Counted from the stretch's first letter, positions 8,734 to 17,719 are shown. The stretch: DNA of 64,000 bases from Undibacterium sp. CCC3.4 (GCF_034347425.1 NZ_CP133779.1:248001-312000), one strand, 5' to 3'. Program-made: numbers and translations. Notes: a model not told the origin generated them from the letters alone.

Positions 8734-9503
8734 CAGTGGGCCCCTCCCAAATATGCTTCAATCACGGCCGGATTTTTTTGTATATCCGATGGTATGCCTT
8801 CGGCAATCGGCTTACCGTACTCAAGCACAGTAATGCGGTCACACAAACCCATCATCAGTTTCACATCGTGCTCAATGAGCAGCACGGTTTTACCTTGGGC
8901 CTTGATTTTCACCAGTAATTCGCGCAAGGCCAGTTTTTCGGTGGCATTCATGCCGGCCGCCGGCTCATCGAGCGCCAGTAATTTCGGGTCGGTCGCCAAA
9001 GCGCGCGCGATTTCGAGTCGACGCTGATCACCGTAGGACAAAAACTTCGATGTCCGGTCGGCAAACTGGCCGATGCCAACAAAGTCGAGCAATTCCTGGG
9101 AACGGGCACGGATCTCAGCTTCTTCCTTACGCGCCGCAGCATGACGGAAAATCGCACCGAACACACCTTGATGGGTGCGAATATGGCGTCCGACCATGAC
9201 ATTTTCCAACGCCGTCATTTCGCCGAACAGGCGGATATTCTGAAACGTACGGGCAATCCCGGCTTTCGCCACCTCATGCGGTGCCGATGGCGAATATGGC
9301 TTGCCATCGAGTTCAAAGGTGCCGGTATCGGGTTGATACAGACCAGTGATTACGTTGAAGAAAGTGGTTTTACCGGCACCATTCGGACCGATCAAGCCGT
9401 AAATCTGGCCGGCCTTGATATTAATCCCGACATTCGAAAGTGCTTGCAGACCACCGAAACGCTTGTTAGCGCCTTCGATTTTCAATATTGTTTGTTCAGT
9501 CAT
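8733..9503 (-). CDS. livG: Branched-chain amino acid ABC transporter, ATPase LivG
   Basis: The 256-residue ATPase has Walker A GPNGAGKTT (39-47), a Q-loop segment ARTFQNIRLF, signature LSYGDQRR with D in the fourth place, and Walker B LLALDEP. It pairs with LivF on the inner face of the LivHM channel. It begins 11 bp after livM and overlaps livF by one base, so the four genes are one operon. The C-terminal AAH-type ending EAYLGGAH is usual for the family. Confidence 0.95.
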   Translation of the reverse strand: MTEQTILKIEGANKRFGGLQALSNVGINIKAGQIYGLIGPNGAGKTTFFNVITGLYQPDTGTFELDGKPYSPSAPHEVAKAGIARTFQNIRLFGEMTALENVMVGRHIRTHQGVFGAIFRHAAARKEEAEIRARSQELLDFVGIGQFADRTSKFLSYGDQRRLEIARALATDPKLLALDEPAAGMNATEKLALRELLVKIKAQGKTVLLIEHDVKLMMGLCDRITVLEYGKPIAEGIPSDIQKNPAVIEAYLGGAH

Positions 9504-9514
9504 CTCAATTTTCC

Positions 9515-10705
9515 TTAAGCTGCCGCATCGTTGAGTTTGGCCATCCGGTCTTCATGCTTGGGCGCGGGCCACAAACCTGCCGGACGATTCAACATCACGA
9601 CCACCATCGTCAGACCGTACAACAATTGACGCAGTACTTCGGCTTCAATCCAAATTTTTCCAAACAACATCATCTGCACCGGTTCTACGATGTGACGCAA
9701 CACTTCCGGCAATGCTGCCAGCAGAATCGCACCAAGGATCACGCCAGGAATATGACCGATACCGCCCAAGACCACCATCGCCAGAATCACGATCGATTCC
9801 ATCAGCGAGAACGATTCAGGTGAAACGAAGCCCTGAAACGAAGCGAACATGGCACCAGAGACGCCACCGAAAGAAGCACCCATGGAAAAGGCCAGCAATT
9901 TGATATTGCGGGTATTGAGACCCATCGCTTTAGCGGCGATTTCATCTTCCCGTATCGCCACCCAAGCACGGCCCAAACGCGAGTGCTGCAAACGCACCGA
10001 CACGAAGACGATGAAAATACACAAGGCTAAGAACAAGAAGTAATACGCATTCACCGACGGCATGGTAAACCAGCCGAAATCGACCGTCGCGTTAGTACCG
10101 GCTTCACCGCCGAGCGAGACCCCGAACACGCGGATAGGATCAATCATGTTGATACCTTGCGGGCCATTGGTAAAATTAACCGGAGAATTCATGTTATTCA
10201 TGAAAATACGGATGATTTCACCAAAGCCGAGCGTGACGATGGCCAGATAATCGCCGCGCAACTTCAAAGTTGGCGCGCCGAGCAAAGCGCCGAACAAACC
10301 GGCTAAGGCTGCCGACAAAGGCACGATCACCCACACCGACAAATGCAAACCGTTTTTGGTAATTTCCGGACCGCACACAGCGACGAGGAAATGACCAAGC
10401 GCAGGGTAATTATCGATGAAAGATTCCAAGATCACCGCAAATTGCTGTGAACCAAGAATCGCCGCCAGATACGCGCCGACGGCATAAAAGGCGATGTAAC
10501 CAAGATCGAGCAGACCGGCAAAGCCGACCACGATATTGAGACCGAGCGCGAGCATGATATATAGCAAGGCAAAGTCGATGATACGGACCCAGGAATTGCC
10601 GAAATTCGCAGCAATGAACGGAAACAACACTAACACGATACCCAGCATGACAAAACTTGTATATGCTTTTTTCGGGTTCGCTTTGACATCAAATATAGTC
10701 GACAT
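9515..10705 (-). CDS. livM: Branched-chain amino acid ABC transporter, permease LivM
   Basis: The 396-residue polytopic protein has roughly ten hydrophobic segments and the LivM-type EAA-like loop LQHSRLGRAWVAIREDEIAA, which touches the ATPases. The segment VNFTNGPQGINMIDP before the mid-protein loop is typical. The hydrophilic C-terminal tail of about 20 residues is longer than in E. coli. Its start at 10705 has a good ribosome site (TTAAGGAGAAG). It forms the channel with LivH. Confidence 0.95.
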   Translation of the reverse strand: MSTIFDVKANPKKAYTSFVMLGIVLVLFPFIAANFGNSWVRIIDFALLYIMLALGLNIVVGFAGLLDLGYIAFYAVGAYLAAILGSQQFAVILESFIDNYPALGHFLVAVCGPEITKNGLHLSVWVIVPLSAALAGLFGALLGAPTLKLRGDYLAIVTLGFGEIIRIFMNNMNSPVNFTNGPQGINMIDPIRVFGVSLGGEAGTNATVDFGWFTMPSVNAYYFLFLALCIFIVFVSVRLQHSRLGRAWVAIREDEIAAKAMGLNTRNIKLLAFSMGASFGGVSGAMFASFQGFVSPESFSLMESIVILAMVVLGGIGHIPGVILGAILLAALPEVLRHIVEPVQMMLFGKIWIEAEVLRQLLYGLTMVVVMLNRPAGLWPAPKHEDRMAKLNDAAA

Positions 10706-10716
10706 TGATCTTCTCC

Positions 10717-11646
10717 TTAAGCACGATCAGCAACACGCTCACCCATGATGCCGGATGGACGCAATGTCAGTACGATAATCAAAACCACGAAAGCAAAAAT
10801 ATCTTGATATTGACTGCCTAAAATACCGCCGGTCAAATCACCGATATAACCGGCCCCGAGACTCTCGATCAGACCGAGCAGAATGCCGCCGACCATCGCG
10901 CCGTAAATATTACCGATACCACCGAGTACCGCCGCCGAGAAAGCTTTCAAACCGGGCACGAAGCCCATGGCGAATTGGGCCGAGGAATAATTAGCTGCCC
11001 ACATCACGCCGGCAATCGCTGCCAGTGCTGCGCCGATGGCGAAGGTGGCCACAATCACGCGGTTAGAATCGACCCCCATGAGTCCGGCGACCCGCGGGTT
11101 TTCCGCAGTCGCACGCATGGCACGGCCCATCTTGGTTTTTTCAACCAACAATACCAGCCCGACCATGGCCAAGGTGGCCAAGGCCAACAAGATGATCTGC
11201 ACTTGGGAAATCACGGCGCCACCGATCTGTACCGGCACGCTCGGCATGACGGTAGGAAACGATACCGGACTGCGGCCCCAGATCATCATGGCGAAGGTTT
11301 GCACCAGAATCGACACGCCAATGGCGGTAATCAAAGGTGCCAAACGCGGGGCATTGCGCAGACGGCGGTACGCGACCCGTTCAATGATCAGGTTGACCGC
11401 GATACAGACCGGAATAGCGCCAAGAATGGCGATGATCAACATGGCCATACCAGGCAAACCGGGTGCCACAACTTGCAACAGCTTGATGATGCTGAGCCCA
11501 GCCATGGCACCCACCATCAAGACGTCGCCATGGGCGAAGTTAATCAGATTGAGCACACCATAGACCATGGTGTAACCGAGCGCGACTAGGGCATACATGC
11601 TGCCCAAAACCAAGCCATTAATAATTTGTTGGATAAAGGTATCCAT
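10717..11646 (-). CDS. livH: Branched-chain amino acid ABC transporter, permease LivH
   Basis: The 309-residue membrane protein begins with the family's QQIINGLVLGSMYALVALG segment and has about eight membrane spans; the coupling loop TKMGRAMRATAENPRVAGLM is clear. It is the first protein-size gene of the livHMGF operon. The periplasmic binding protein (livK/livJ) is not in this window, so it must be encoded elsewhere or shared. The leader upstream of livH is long and contains a candidate small ORF and hairpin (11772-11955). Confidence 0.95.
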   Translation of the reverse strand: MDTFIQQIINGLVLGSMYALVALGYTMVYGVLNLINFAHGDVLMVGAMAGLSIIKLLQVVAPGLPGMAMLIIAILGAIPVCIAVNLIIERVAYRRLRNAPRLAPLITAIGVSILVQTFAMMIWGRSPVSFPTVMPSVPVQIGGAVISQVQIILLALATLAMVGLVLLVEKTKMGRAMRATAENPRVAGLMGVDSNRVIVATFAIGAALAAIAGVMWAANYSSAQFAMGFVPGLKAFSAAVLGGIGNIYGAMVGGILLGLIESLGAGYIGDLTGGILGSQYQDIFAFVVLIIVLTLRPSGIMGERVADRA

Positions 11647-11714
11647 ATTTGCATCTCTCTCTATGAACGAATCGAAATTTCAATCCAGGCGTGGTTAAAC
11701 TAAAGTAACGATAG

Positions 11715-11730
11715 AGCTGTGTGAACAGCT
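11715..11730. promoter_or_regulatory. Short hairpin in the livH leader
   Basis: AGCTGT-GTGA-ACAGCT is a 6-bp palindromic stem about 70 bp before the livH ATG. It could be an operator or an RNA hairpin; nothing else identifies it. Confidence 0.3.
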
Positions 11731-11771
11731 TAGGCATTTCCATCAGCAAAAATCATTCCTGATAACGAAAA

Positions 11772-11795
11772 CGGCACCCTTGTTGCAGGGTGCCG
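11772..11795 (-). terminator. Hairpin after the small ORF, before livH
   Basis: A perfect 9-bp stem CGGCACCCT / AGGGTGCCG with a 6-nt loop is followed on the minus strand by TTTTCGTT. It lies 18 bp after the small ORF stop and about 126 bp before livH, so it could end a short transcript or attenuate the liv operon. Confidence 0.6.
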
Positions 11796-11813
11796 CTCAA
11801 GTTGTAGCTCGCG

Positions 11814-11870
11814 CTATCCGAACAGGCACGGCATCATATCGAGAGTATCAATATTACGTGAAATACACAT
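11814..11870 (-). CDS. Candidate 18-residue small ORF upstream of livH
   Basis: Between ispH and livH on the minus strand lies ATG...TAG encoding MCISRNIDTLDMMPCLFG. GAGGAG (11884-11879) stands exactly 8 nt before the ATG, better than many genes here. A TATAAT hexamer at 11955-11950 could start a transcript about 75 nt upstream, although no good -35 box is seen. An AU-rich hairpin (AACTTTT-ACC-AAAAGTT) directly precedes the ribosome site and a GC-rich hairpin follows the stop. The peptide is not rich in Leu, Ile or Val, so a classical attenuation leader for liv genes is not supported. I do not recognise it. It may be a regulatory leader peptide, a small independent peptide gene, or chance. 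Confidence 0.45.
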   Translation of the reverse strand: MCISRNIDTLDMMPCLFG

Positions 11871-12163
11871 AGTTCATTCTCCTCTTCAACTTTTGGTAAA
11901 AGTTTTTTTTAATATTTAGGTTTCTTCAGTATGCCTTGAAGTGGGCGCGATTATACCTAGGCATCCCGTACCGTGCGTGGTGAAAATACCACCGACGCCT
12001 ACGTACTTTCCACAAGACTGCGCGTCCAGCATACACGCTTTACAAATTTGGTTAAACGCAAAATTTGAAAGTGCGGCAATCATAATCACGAATTCACAAA
12101 ATAAACTATCGAAAAGCAGCTTAAAAACTGATTTAAATCAAATTCAAGCCAGCTCAGGCGGCA
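11871..12163. other. Gap between the small ORF and ispH
   Basis: Besides the leader elements described with the small ORF (TATAAT at 11955-11950, hairpin 11888-11904), 11960-12163 is AT-rich and shows no gene. An 82-codon plus-strand frame here lacks a ribosome site and runs into the 3' end of ispH, so it is not called. Confidence 0.6.
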
Positions 12164-13099
12164 TTATTTCGCTTCATTCAAGCCCTTAGGCATGGGGAAG
12201 GTGACATGTTCCTCCACGCCTTCCAAGTTGCGCACACTGCGTACGCCCAGCTCACGCAGGCGCGCAATCACTTCCTGCACCAAAATTTCCGGGGCCGAAG
12301 CACCGGCCGTCACGCCGATACGCTGCACATCTTGCAGCCACGCACTGTCGATCTCCCCAGCATGATCAACCATATACGCTGCCGCACCGATTTTTTCCGC
12401 GACTTCACGCAAGCGATTGGAATTCGAGCTGTTCGGACTACCGACCACGATCACCAACTCGACTTGCGGGGCCATGAATTTCACGGCTTCCTGACGATTC
12501 GTGGTGGCATAGCAGATATCGCCTTTTTTCGGCTCGGCGATGAGGGGAAATTTTTGCTTCAACGCTTCAATGATGGCCGCCGTATCGTCGACCGACAAGG
12601 TGGTTTGCGATACATAGGCGAGCTGGCCAGGATTATTCACCTCCAGCGCGAAGACATCGGCAACGGTTTCGACCAGATACATACCGCCCTCGCTCTGCCC
12701 CATCGTGCCTTCCACCTCGGGGTGGCCATGATGGCCTATCATGATGATCTCACGCCCTTCACGGCGCATTTTGACCACTTCCATATGGACCTTCGTCACC
12801 AGCGGGCAAGTGGCGTCAAACACCGTCACGCCGCGCGCAGCGGCCTCGGTGCGCACGGCTTGCGAAACGCCATGTGCCGAAAAGATCAATGTATTACCGA
12901 AAGGTACATCAGCGAGATTTTCGATGAAGATCGCGCCTTTCGCCTTCAAATCGCTGACCACATAGGCATTGTGCACAATTTCGTGCCTGACATAGATAGG
13001 CGCACCAAATTGCTGCAAAGCACGCTCGACAATTTCGATCGCACGATCGACACCTGCACAAAAGCCGCGCGGCTGCGCTAATAAAATTTCTTTGTCCAT
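12164..13099 (-). CDS. ispH: 4-hydroxy-3-methylbut-2-enyl diphosphate reductase
   Basis: The last enzyme of the non-mevalonate (MEP) isoprenoid pathway, making IPP and DMAPP through a [4Fe-4S] cluster. The 311-residue protein begins with [16 protein letters not shown] and has the three cluster cysteines C14, C98 (DATCPLVTK) and C196 ([11 protein letters not shown]). The family's SxN phosphate-binding run, [10 protein letters not shown], is also present. It starts 3 bp after the fkpB stop, reproducing the fkpB-ispH pair known in E. coli; the two are certainly co-transcribed. No clear terminator follows the gene. Confidence 0.97.
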   Translation of the reverse strand: MDKEILLAQPRGFCAGVDRAIEIVERALQQFGAPIYVRHEIVHNAYVVSDLKAKGAIFIENLADVPFGNTLIFSAHGVSQAVRTEAAARGVTVFDATCPLVTKVHMEVVKMRREGREIIMIGHHGHPEVEGTMGQSEGGMYLVETVADVFALEVNNPGQLAYVSQTTLSVDDTAAIIEALKQKFPLIAEPKKGDICYATTNRQEAVKFMAPQVELVIVVGSPNSSNSNRLREVAEKIGAAAYMVDHAGEIDSAWLQDVQRIGVTAGASAPEILVQEVIARLRELGVRSVRNLEGVEEHVTFPMPKGLNEAK

Positions 13100-13102
13100 G
13101 AC

Positions 13103-13558
13103 TTACATAATTCCTATGATCTTGGTTTCGAATACCAGGCTCTGTCCGGCCAAGGGGTGATTGAAATCGAACAGACAACCGGCCTCATCTTGCGCGCGCA
13201 AAATGCCGGCAAACCGTCCACCCGAGGGGGCGGCGAAATCGACCAGGTCGCCAACCACGTAATGCTCGCCAAATGCCGAATTTTCCCGTAATGTTTCAAT
13301 CGACACGCGCTGTATCAATTCTGGATTACGTGCGCCAAAAGCTTGCTCAGGCGATAACTGTTGGGTATGGTGCGAGCCCTCTGCCAAACCGAGTAAAGCG
13401 GTCTCGAGTTGCGGCGCAAGTTGTCCTATGCCCATTTGCAAAGTGGCAGGGCTATCGCCGAAAGTACTTAAAATATCGTCGCCATCAAGTGTGGCCAGAC
13501 GGTAATGGAGCGTCAAGTAAGCGTTGTCAGTAACGAGAAGCGGTGCGGTAGTAGTCAT
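13103..13558 (-). CDS. fkpB: FKBP-type peptidyl-prolyl isomerase, FkpB/SlpA type
   Basis: The 151-residue protein has a short SlyD-like FKBP domain with an inserted flap: LTLHYRLATLDGDDI, then MGIGQLAPQLETALLGLAEG, then SPEQAFGARNPELIQ. It lacks the His-rich metal-binding tail of SlyD, so it fits FkpB (SlpA). The role is cis-trans isomerisation of proline bonds and chaperoning in the cytoplasm. The ATG at 13558 was preferred to a TTG six codons upstream, which would add a non-conserved stretch. It is coupled to ispH (3-bp gap) and diverges from radC. Confidence 0.9.
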   Translation of the reverse strand: MTTTAPLLVTDNAYLTLHYRLATLDGDDILSTFGDSPATLQMGIGQLAPQLETALLGLAEGSHHTQQLSPEQAFGARNPELIQRVSIETLRENSAFGEHYVVGDLVDFAAPSGGRFAGILRAQDEAGCLFDFNHPLAGQSLVFETKIIGIM

Positions 13559-13684
13559 GATGTCAGCCGTGAACAAGTAAGCCGCTATTGTATGTCAGGT
13601 CGCCTCGCTTTGGCTGCAAGTGCATATCGCTGCAGACTTTGCTAGCGGTCGATTATTTTCTACGAGCACAAGGAGAGCCTATCC

Positions 13685-14359
13685 ATGTCTATCATTCACT
13701 GGCCGGAAACCCAGCGTCCGCGCGAACGCTTAATCCAATGTGGCGCTGCGGCGCTATCCGATGCTGAATTACTGGCGGTATTTCTGCGTACCGGCGTCAC
13801 GGGCAAGAGCGCGGTCGATCTCGGGCGTGATTTACTGTTCGAATTCGGTTCTTTATCGAAGCTCTTCGCTGCCACCCTCGGTGATTTTTCTGCCATCCAC
13901 GGTTTAGGCATGGCCAAATATGCCCAATTGCAGGCGGTGCTGGAACTGGCCAAGCGTGCCATCGGCGAAGAATTACAACAGAACGCCACCCTATCCTCAC
14001 CGCAGGAAGTCCGACACTATCTGCAATTATTGATAGGCCACAAAACCTACGAATCATTTGCGGTATTGTTTCTCGATGTAAAAAATCAACTGATCAGTGC
14101 CGAGGAATTATTCCGCGGCACCCTCAATCATGCCAGCGTCTACCCACGCGAGGTCGCCAAAGCAGCCCTGCAGTGCAATGCCGCCGCCATCATCTTGGCC
14201 CACAATCACCCCTCAGGTAACAGTGAACCGAGTCGCGCCGACATCCACCTGACCAAAACCCTCAAACAAGCCTTGGCCTTGGTCGATGTTCGTGTGCTCG
14301 ACCACTTCATCATCGCCAATCCCGAGGTATTCTCATTCGCCGAGCATGGTTTATTGTAG
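13685..14359 (+). CDS. radC: RadC-family JAMM-domain protein
   Basis: The 224-residue protein has an N-terminal helix-hairpin-helix region (about 55-80, IHGLGMAKYAQL) and a C-terminal MPN/JAMM domain with H173-x-H175 and D186 (LAHNHPSGNSEPSRAD), plus FRGTLNHASVYPREV. The name comes from an old DNA-repair link that was later questioned; the true function of the family is unsettled. This is the standard-length chromosomal copy, not a plasmid-type short version. The start has AAGGAGAG at the right distance. It precedes rpmB-rpmG, as in many proteobacteria. Confidence 0.93.
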   Translation: MSIIHWPETQRPRERLIQCGAAALSDAELLAVFLRTGVTGKSAVDLGRDLLFEFGSLSKLFAATLGDFSAIHGLGMAKYAQLQAVLELAKRAIGEELQQNATLSSPQEVRHYLQLLIGHKTYESFAVLFLDVKNQLISAEELFRGTLNHASVYPREVAKAALQCNAAAIILAHNHPSGNSEPSRADIHLTKTLKQALALVDVRVLDHFIIANPEVFSFAEHGLL

Positions 14360-14418
14360 AGTAAACCAAATTGTTAAATTTTAATTTTTAGTAAGACACA
14401 CTTGTTTTTCGCAAGTCA

Positions 14419-14447
14419 TTGATATTTCATGAGATTTTGTTTATACT
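14419..14447 (+). promoter_or_regulatory. Strong sigma-70-like promoter for rpmB-rpmG
   Basis: TTGATA (14419-14424) and TATACT (14442-14447) are spaced by exactly 17 bp, 41 bp before the rpmB start codon, in an AT-rich stretch. This matches what a highly expressed ribosomal protein operon needs. Confidence 0.75.
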
Positions 14448-14487
14448 CTCATTTTTTCCAATTTCGGAAACTATTAAGGAGCTCATC

Positions 14488-14724
14488 ATGGCACGTGTCT
14501 GCCAAGTGACTGGGAAAGGGCCGATGGTTGGCAACAACGTTTCCCACGCTAATAACAAAACTAAACGTCGCTTTTTGCCGAATCTGCAAAATCGTCGCTT
14601 TTTCGTAGAAACAGAAAACCGTTGGGTTTCTCTGCGTTTGTCTAATGCTGGTTTGCGCGTCATTGATAAAATCGGCATCGATGCCGTTTTGACTGACATG
14701 CGTGCTCGCGGCGAAAAAGTCTAA
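14488..14724 (+). CDS. rpmB: 50S ribosomal protein L28
   Basis: The 78-residue basic protein starts [20 protein letters not shown] and ends RARGEKV, as expected for L28. The ATG at 14488 has TAAGGAG 8 nt upstream; the longer frame that begins earlier is only a leader. It lies 25 bp before rpmG in the usual rpmB-rpmG operon. Confidence 0.98.
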   Translation: MARVCQVTGKGPMVGNNVSHANNKTKRRFLPNLQNRRFFVETENRWVSLRLSNAGLRVIDKIGIDAVLTDMRARGEKV

Positions 14725-14749
14725 GCTAATCTACTGTTAGGAAATTATC

Positions 14750-14917
14750 ATGGCTAAATCTGGTCGCGACAAAATCAAGCTGGAATCGACTGCGGGTACT
14801 GGTCACTTCTACACAACGTCGAAAAACAAGCGCACGATGCCTGAAAAAATGGAGATCATGAAGTTTGATCCTAAGGCACGTAAGCATGTTATTTACAAAG
14901 AAACCAAAATCAAGTGA
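14750..14917 (+). CDS. rpmG: 50S ribosomal protein L33
   Basis: A 55-codon frame from the ATG at 14750 to TGA at 14915-14917 reads [18 protein letters not shown] and ends KETKIK. It is the L33 form without the zinc-binding cysteine pairs, since no Cys is present; cells often use this form when zinc is scarce or have it as their only copy. The ribosome site is TTAGGAAA. A strong terminator follows at once. Confidence 0.97.
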   Translation: MAKSGRDKIKLESTAGTGHFYTTSKNKRTMPEKMEIMKFDPKARKHVIYKETKIK

Positions 14918-14940
14918 TTGCGGTGCTGTTGTAATAGTAA

Positions 14941-14969
14941 AAAAACCTCGCCATGGCGAGGTTTTTTTT
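14941..14969 (+). terminator. Terminator of rpmB-rpmG
   Basis: The stem CCTCGCC / GGCGAGG around 14946-14961 is followed by eight T and preceded by seven A, a classical intrinsic terminator 24 bp past rpmG. Confidence 0.93.
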
Positions 14970-14989
14970 CGCCCCTTACCACCTCTGCC

Positions 14990-15021
14990 GGGCAAAAAAA
15001 AACGCAGCTGAGGCTGCGTTT
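14990..15021 (-). terminator. Terminator of the desaturase gene
   Basis: On the minus strand, ACGCAGC-CTCA-GCTGCGT is followed by a run of nine T (the A-run at 14995-15003). It lies about 18 bp past the desaturase stop and faces the rpmG terminator. Confidence 0.88.
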
Positions 15022-15036
15022 CGTTTTTTCAAGCAA

Positions 15037-16239
15037 TTAAGCGTAAGTACGCAAACGCCGTGAGAAATCATGCAGGGTTTGTATCCCAGAGGCTTCGGCA
15101 CGCGTACACCAGTCCTGCAATTGTTGCACCAATTGTTCACGACTGACTGTCGAGCGCTCCCAAATCAAACCTAACTCTACCCGCATGTCATGCATCGTTT
15201 TCAAGGCCACACTATGCGACAAGACCTCTAACAATTGCTGCTGCTGTGGCGCTGCCAATTTACTTGGTTCACGTTGCAGTAATTTTTTGGTCAGCTTCAG
15301 GTGAGCCGCCTCAAATTGCGCCTTTTCACGCAAGGCAGCGACCTCATCACGCCACGTACGACGCAAAGACTTGGTATATTTTGCCATCACATCATAACGA
15401 TGCGTAATCACGGCTTGCAAGGTCTCGAGATCGATCGCTGATTTTAATTCTGCAAACTTCGGTTCCGGCGCGACTTTCTTCACTTTCGCCCAACCGATTA
15501 TTTCCATGCAGCGGATATACATCCAGCCGATATCGAACTCATACCATTTCGATGACAATTTGGCCGAGGTTCCGAAAGTATGGTGATTATTATGCAACTC
15601 TTCGCCACCGATCAAAATGCCGATAGGGAAAATATTGGTCGAGGCGTCGACACAATCATAATTACGGTAACCCCAGTAGTGGCCGATACCATTGATGATG
15701 CCGGCAGCCGTAACCGGAATCCACATCATTTGCACTGCCCACACCGTCATACCAACTACGCCGAACAAAGCCAAGTCAATGATGAGCATGAGCGCAACAC
15801 CCTGCCAACTGAAGCGTGTATACAAATTCCGCTCCATCCAGTCATCCGGTGTGCCATGACCATACTTTTGCATGGTTTCAAGGTTTTTCGATTCGGCACG
15901 GTACAATTCCGCCCCTTCGAACAAAACTTTTTTAATTCCACGCGTTTGCGGGCTATGCGGATCTTCTTCGGTTTCACATTTGGCATGGTGCTTACGATGA
16001 ATCGCCGCCCATTCTTTGGTCACCTGACCGGTGGTCAACCACAGCCAGAAACGGAAAAAATGGCTGGGAATGGCATGCAATTCCAGCGCACGATGGGCTT
16101 GGCAACGATGTAGAAAGATCGTCACACTGGCAATCGTGATATGGGTCACGACCATGGTGAAAATAAAGACTTGCCAAGCGCTGGCACGCGTGATGCCATT
16201 ACTCAGGAAATCGATGACAGTATCAGTGAATGTGCTCAA
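15037..16239 (-). CDS. Membrane-bound acyl-CoA/fatty-acid desaturase with long C-terminal extension
   Basis: Di-iron membrane desaturase with the three histidine boxes H44RCQAH49, H81RKHH85 and H216NNHH220 and about four membrane spans. The layout is that of delta-9 (stearoyl-CoA-like) desaturases, which insert a cis double bond and keep membranes fluid. It has 400 residues; after the catalytic core (about 260) comes a roughly 130-residue charged, Leu/Gln-rich, helical extension (about 270-400) that the common bacterial enzyme lacks or has shorter. The exact regiospecificity is not readable. The gene is alone, with its own terminator. Confidence 0.88.
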   Translation of the reverse strand: MSTFTDTVIDFLSNGITRASAWQVFIFTMVVTHITIASVTIFLHRCQAHRALELHAIPSHFFRFWLWLTTGQVTKEWAAIHRKHHAKCETEEDPHSPQTRGIKKVLFEGAELYRAESKNLETMQKYGHGTPDDWMERNLYTRFSWQGVALMLIIDLALFGVVGMTVWAVQMMWIPVTAAGIINGIGHYWGYRNYDCVDASTNIFPIGILIGGEELHNNHHTFGTSAKLSSKWYEFDIGWMYIRCMEIIGWAKVKKVAPEPKFAELKSAIDLETLQAVITHRYDVMAKYTKSLRRTWRDEVAALREKAQFEAAHLKLTKKLLQREPSKLAAPQQQQLLEVLSHSVALKTMHDMRVELGLIWERSTVSREQLVQQLQDWCTRAEASGIQTLHDFSRRLRTYA

Positions 16240-16346
16240 AATGACATGTACTCCGTAGTTAACGACCCACTCAATACGAGCAAACCGTCGAAAATGATGA
16301 TCAGTGCGCCCGCATTGTACGCGTTTTCACTGCACTTGCAGCAAAT

Positions 16347-17666
16347 TTAAAGCTGATTGACTGTTGTATCCACAGCAGGCTTGGCCTCATTAATCAAGGT
16401 CACCACGCGCTGCGGATAAGGCAGGCAAACTTTCTGCTCAACAACTAACTTCCAAATCGCGCGGTTGACGCCGGACAAGACGTTCGAGCGCCCGTTTTCC
16501 GGATCAGCGATCCAAAAACTCACCCGCAACTCAAAGCCATCGGCACCAAACTTCATCAAATACGATGATGGGGCCGGATCCGCGAGAACCCGCTCGACGC
16601 CAGATGCTACCTGTACCAGTAAAGGCAGCAAGGCTTCGACCTCGGTATCATAGGCAACCGTGACATCGGCCGACACCGCCACACGGCGACTGCTCAAGGA
16701 AAAGTTTTGTACTGGCGTCGAGACCAGCATTTCATTCGGAATCACTGATTCAGCGCCATCCAAACTTTGCACCACAGTATATCGGGTATTGATTTGCGTC
16801 ACAGTGCCGCTGAATTTATCGACGGTAATCATATCGCCGATCGCCATACTGCGGTCGAACAAGATGATGAAACCGGACACATAGCTGCTGGCAATTTTTT
16901 GCAAGCCAAAACCAAGCCCCACCCCAAGCGCGCCGCCGAATACGGACAACACCGTCAAATCAATGCCGACGATGGTTAAACTGACCAAGATCGCCAGCAC
17001 GATCAGGAAAGCCCGACCTAAACGCGACAGCACCACTTTGAGCGAGGAATGCGCATTCGGCAAAAGCATTAAACGTGCTTCCAACGCCGCGCTGGCCCAC
17101 AATGCCACCACCATGGTCAGCGCCACGGAAATGCAACCTTCTAAAATATTGAGTAGCGAGATTTTATTTTTACCAAGCGGTAAAACAATCTCATCGAGTG
17201 CCGTCAGCAGTTCCGGCCATACTCCGCTGAAATGCAACAACACCACCAACCAAACCAAGCCGGCAAACAGTTTTTCAACCAATTGTAAAAAACTGCCGAC
17301 TTGCCCGGAGCGTACGAAGGTTTTACGGAAGACATAAAAACCAAATCGTATCAGCACCAGCGAACCGAGTATCGGGAACAACACAGCGAACAAATGGGTA
17401 TGCTGCCATTGCGACAGAATCGCCCGTCCGGCCAACAAAAACAGCATGCACAGCGCCGGCTCGAGGACGCGCGAAAAACTCGCTACTCCAAGCTGCACGA
17501 CCGCCGAAGACGGCTGCCCCTTGACCAAGAAATACCGCACTGCCCGCGCACATAACCACGTCAAACCGACACATAGCAACACCGTCGCGACTTGCCACAA
17601 AAATTGTGGCTCGCGAAAATCGGTGCCCAAATCAGTGATCAGCGTAGTCAGTGTTTCAGTCGTCAT
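16347..17666 (-). CDS. MscS-family mechanosensitive channel
   Basis: The 439-residue inner-membrane protein has about six membrane spans in the first 240 residues, followed by the MscS pore helix and beta domain: VFGGALGVGLGFGLQKIASS (Gly/Ala-packed pore), then IILFDRSMAIGDMITV and INTRYTVVQSLDGAESVIPN. MscS-type channels release solutes on osmotic downshock. The ATG at 17666 was preferred to a GTG 14 codons upstream because the latter adds a Pro/Ala stretch with no hydrophobic character. It lies 53 bp after the RNA methyltransferase gene in the same direction. Extra N-terminal spans put it nearer the YbdG/YnaI-like subfamilies than E. coli MscS. Confidence 0.9.
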   Translation of the reverse strand: MTTETLTTLITDLGTDFREPQFLWQVATVLLCVGLTWLCARAVRYFLVKGQPSSAVVQLGVASFSRVLEPALCMLFLLAGRAILSQWQHTHLFAVLFPILGSLVLIRFGFYVFRKTFVRSGQVGSFLQLVEKLFAGLVWLVVLLHFSGVWPELLTALDEIVLPLGKNKISLLNILEGCISVALTMVVALWASAALEARLMLLPNAHSSLKVVLSRLGRAFLIVLAILVSLTIVGIDLTVLSVFGGALGVGLGFGLQKIASSYVSGFIILFDRSMAIGDMITVDKFSGTVTQINTRYTVVQSLDGAESVIPNEMLVSTPVQNFSLSSRRVAVSADVTVAYDTEVEALLPLLVQVASGVERVLADPAPSSYLMKFGADGFELRVSFWIADPENGRSNVLSGVNRAIWKLVVEQKVCLPYPQRVVTLINEAKPAVDTTVNQL

Positions 17667-17719
17667 GGCGTTCCCAGTCAGCGGCAGCGCCGCAGGAAGA
17701 CGCCGCACGCAGTGACAAT

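Noticed and set aside
8110..9027. 305-codon open frame on the plus strand opposite livF/livG
   Set aside because: It is the antisense shadow of two well-supported ABC ATPase genes and shows His/Arg-rich, non-protein-like composition.
11814..11870. Small ORF as a classical branched-chain attenuator leader
   Set aside because: Only two Leu, two Ile and no Val occur in 18 residues, with no run of control codons.
11941..12189. 82-codon plus-strand frame in the liv-ispH gap
   Set aside because: No ribosome site, no recognisable protein, and it runs into the end of ispH.
12206..13081. 291-codon plus-strand frame opposite ispH
   Set aside because: Mirror of ispH; its composition follows the codon pattern of the real gene.
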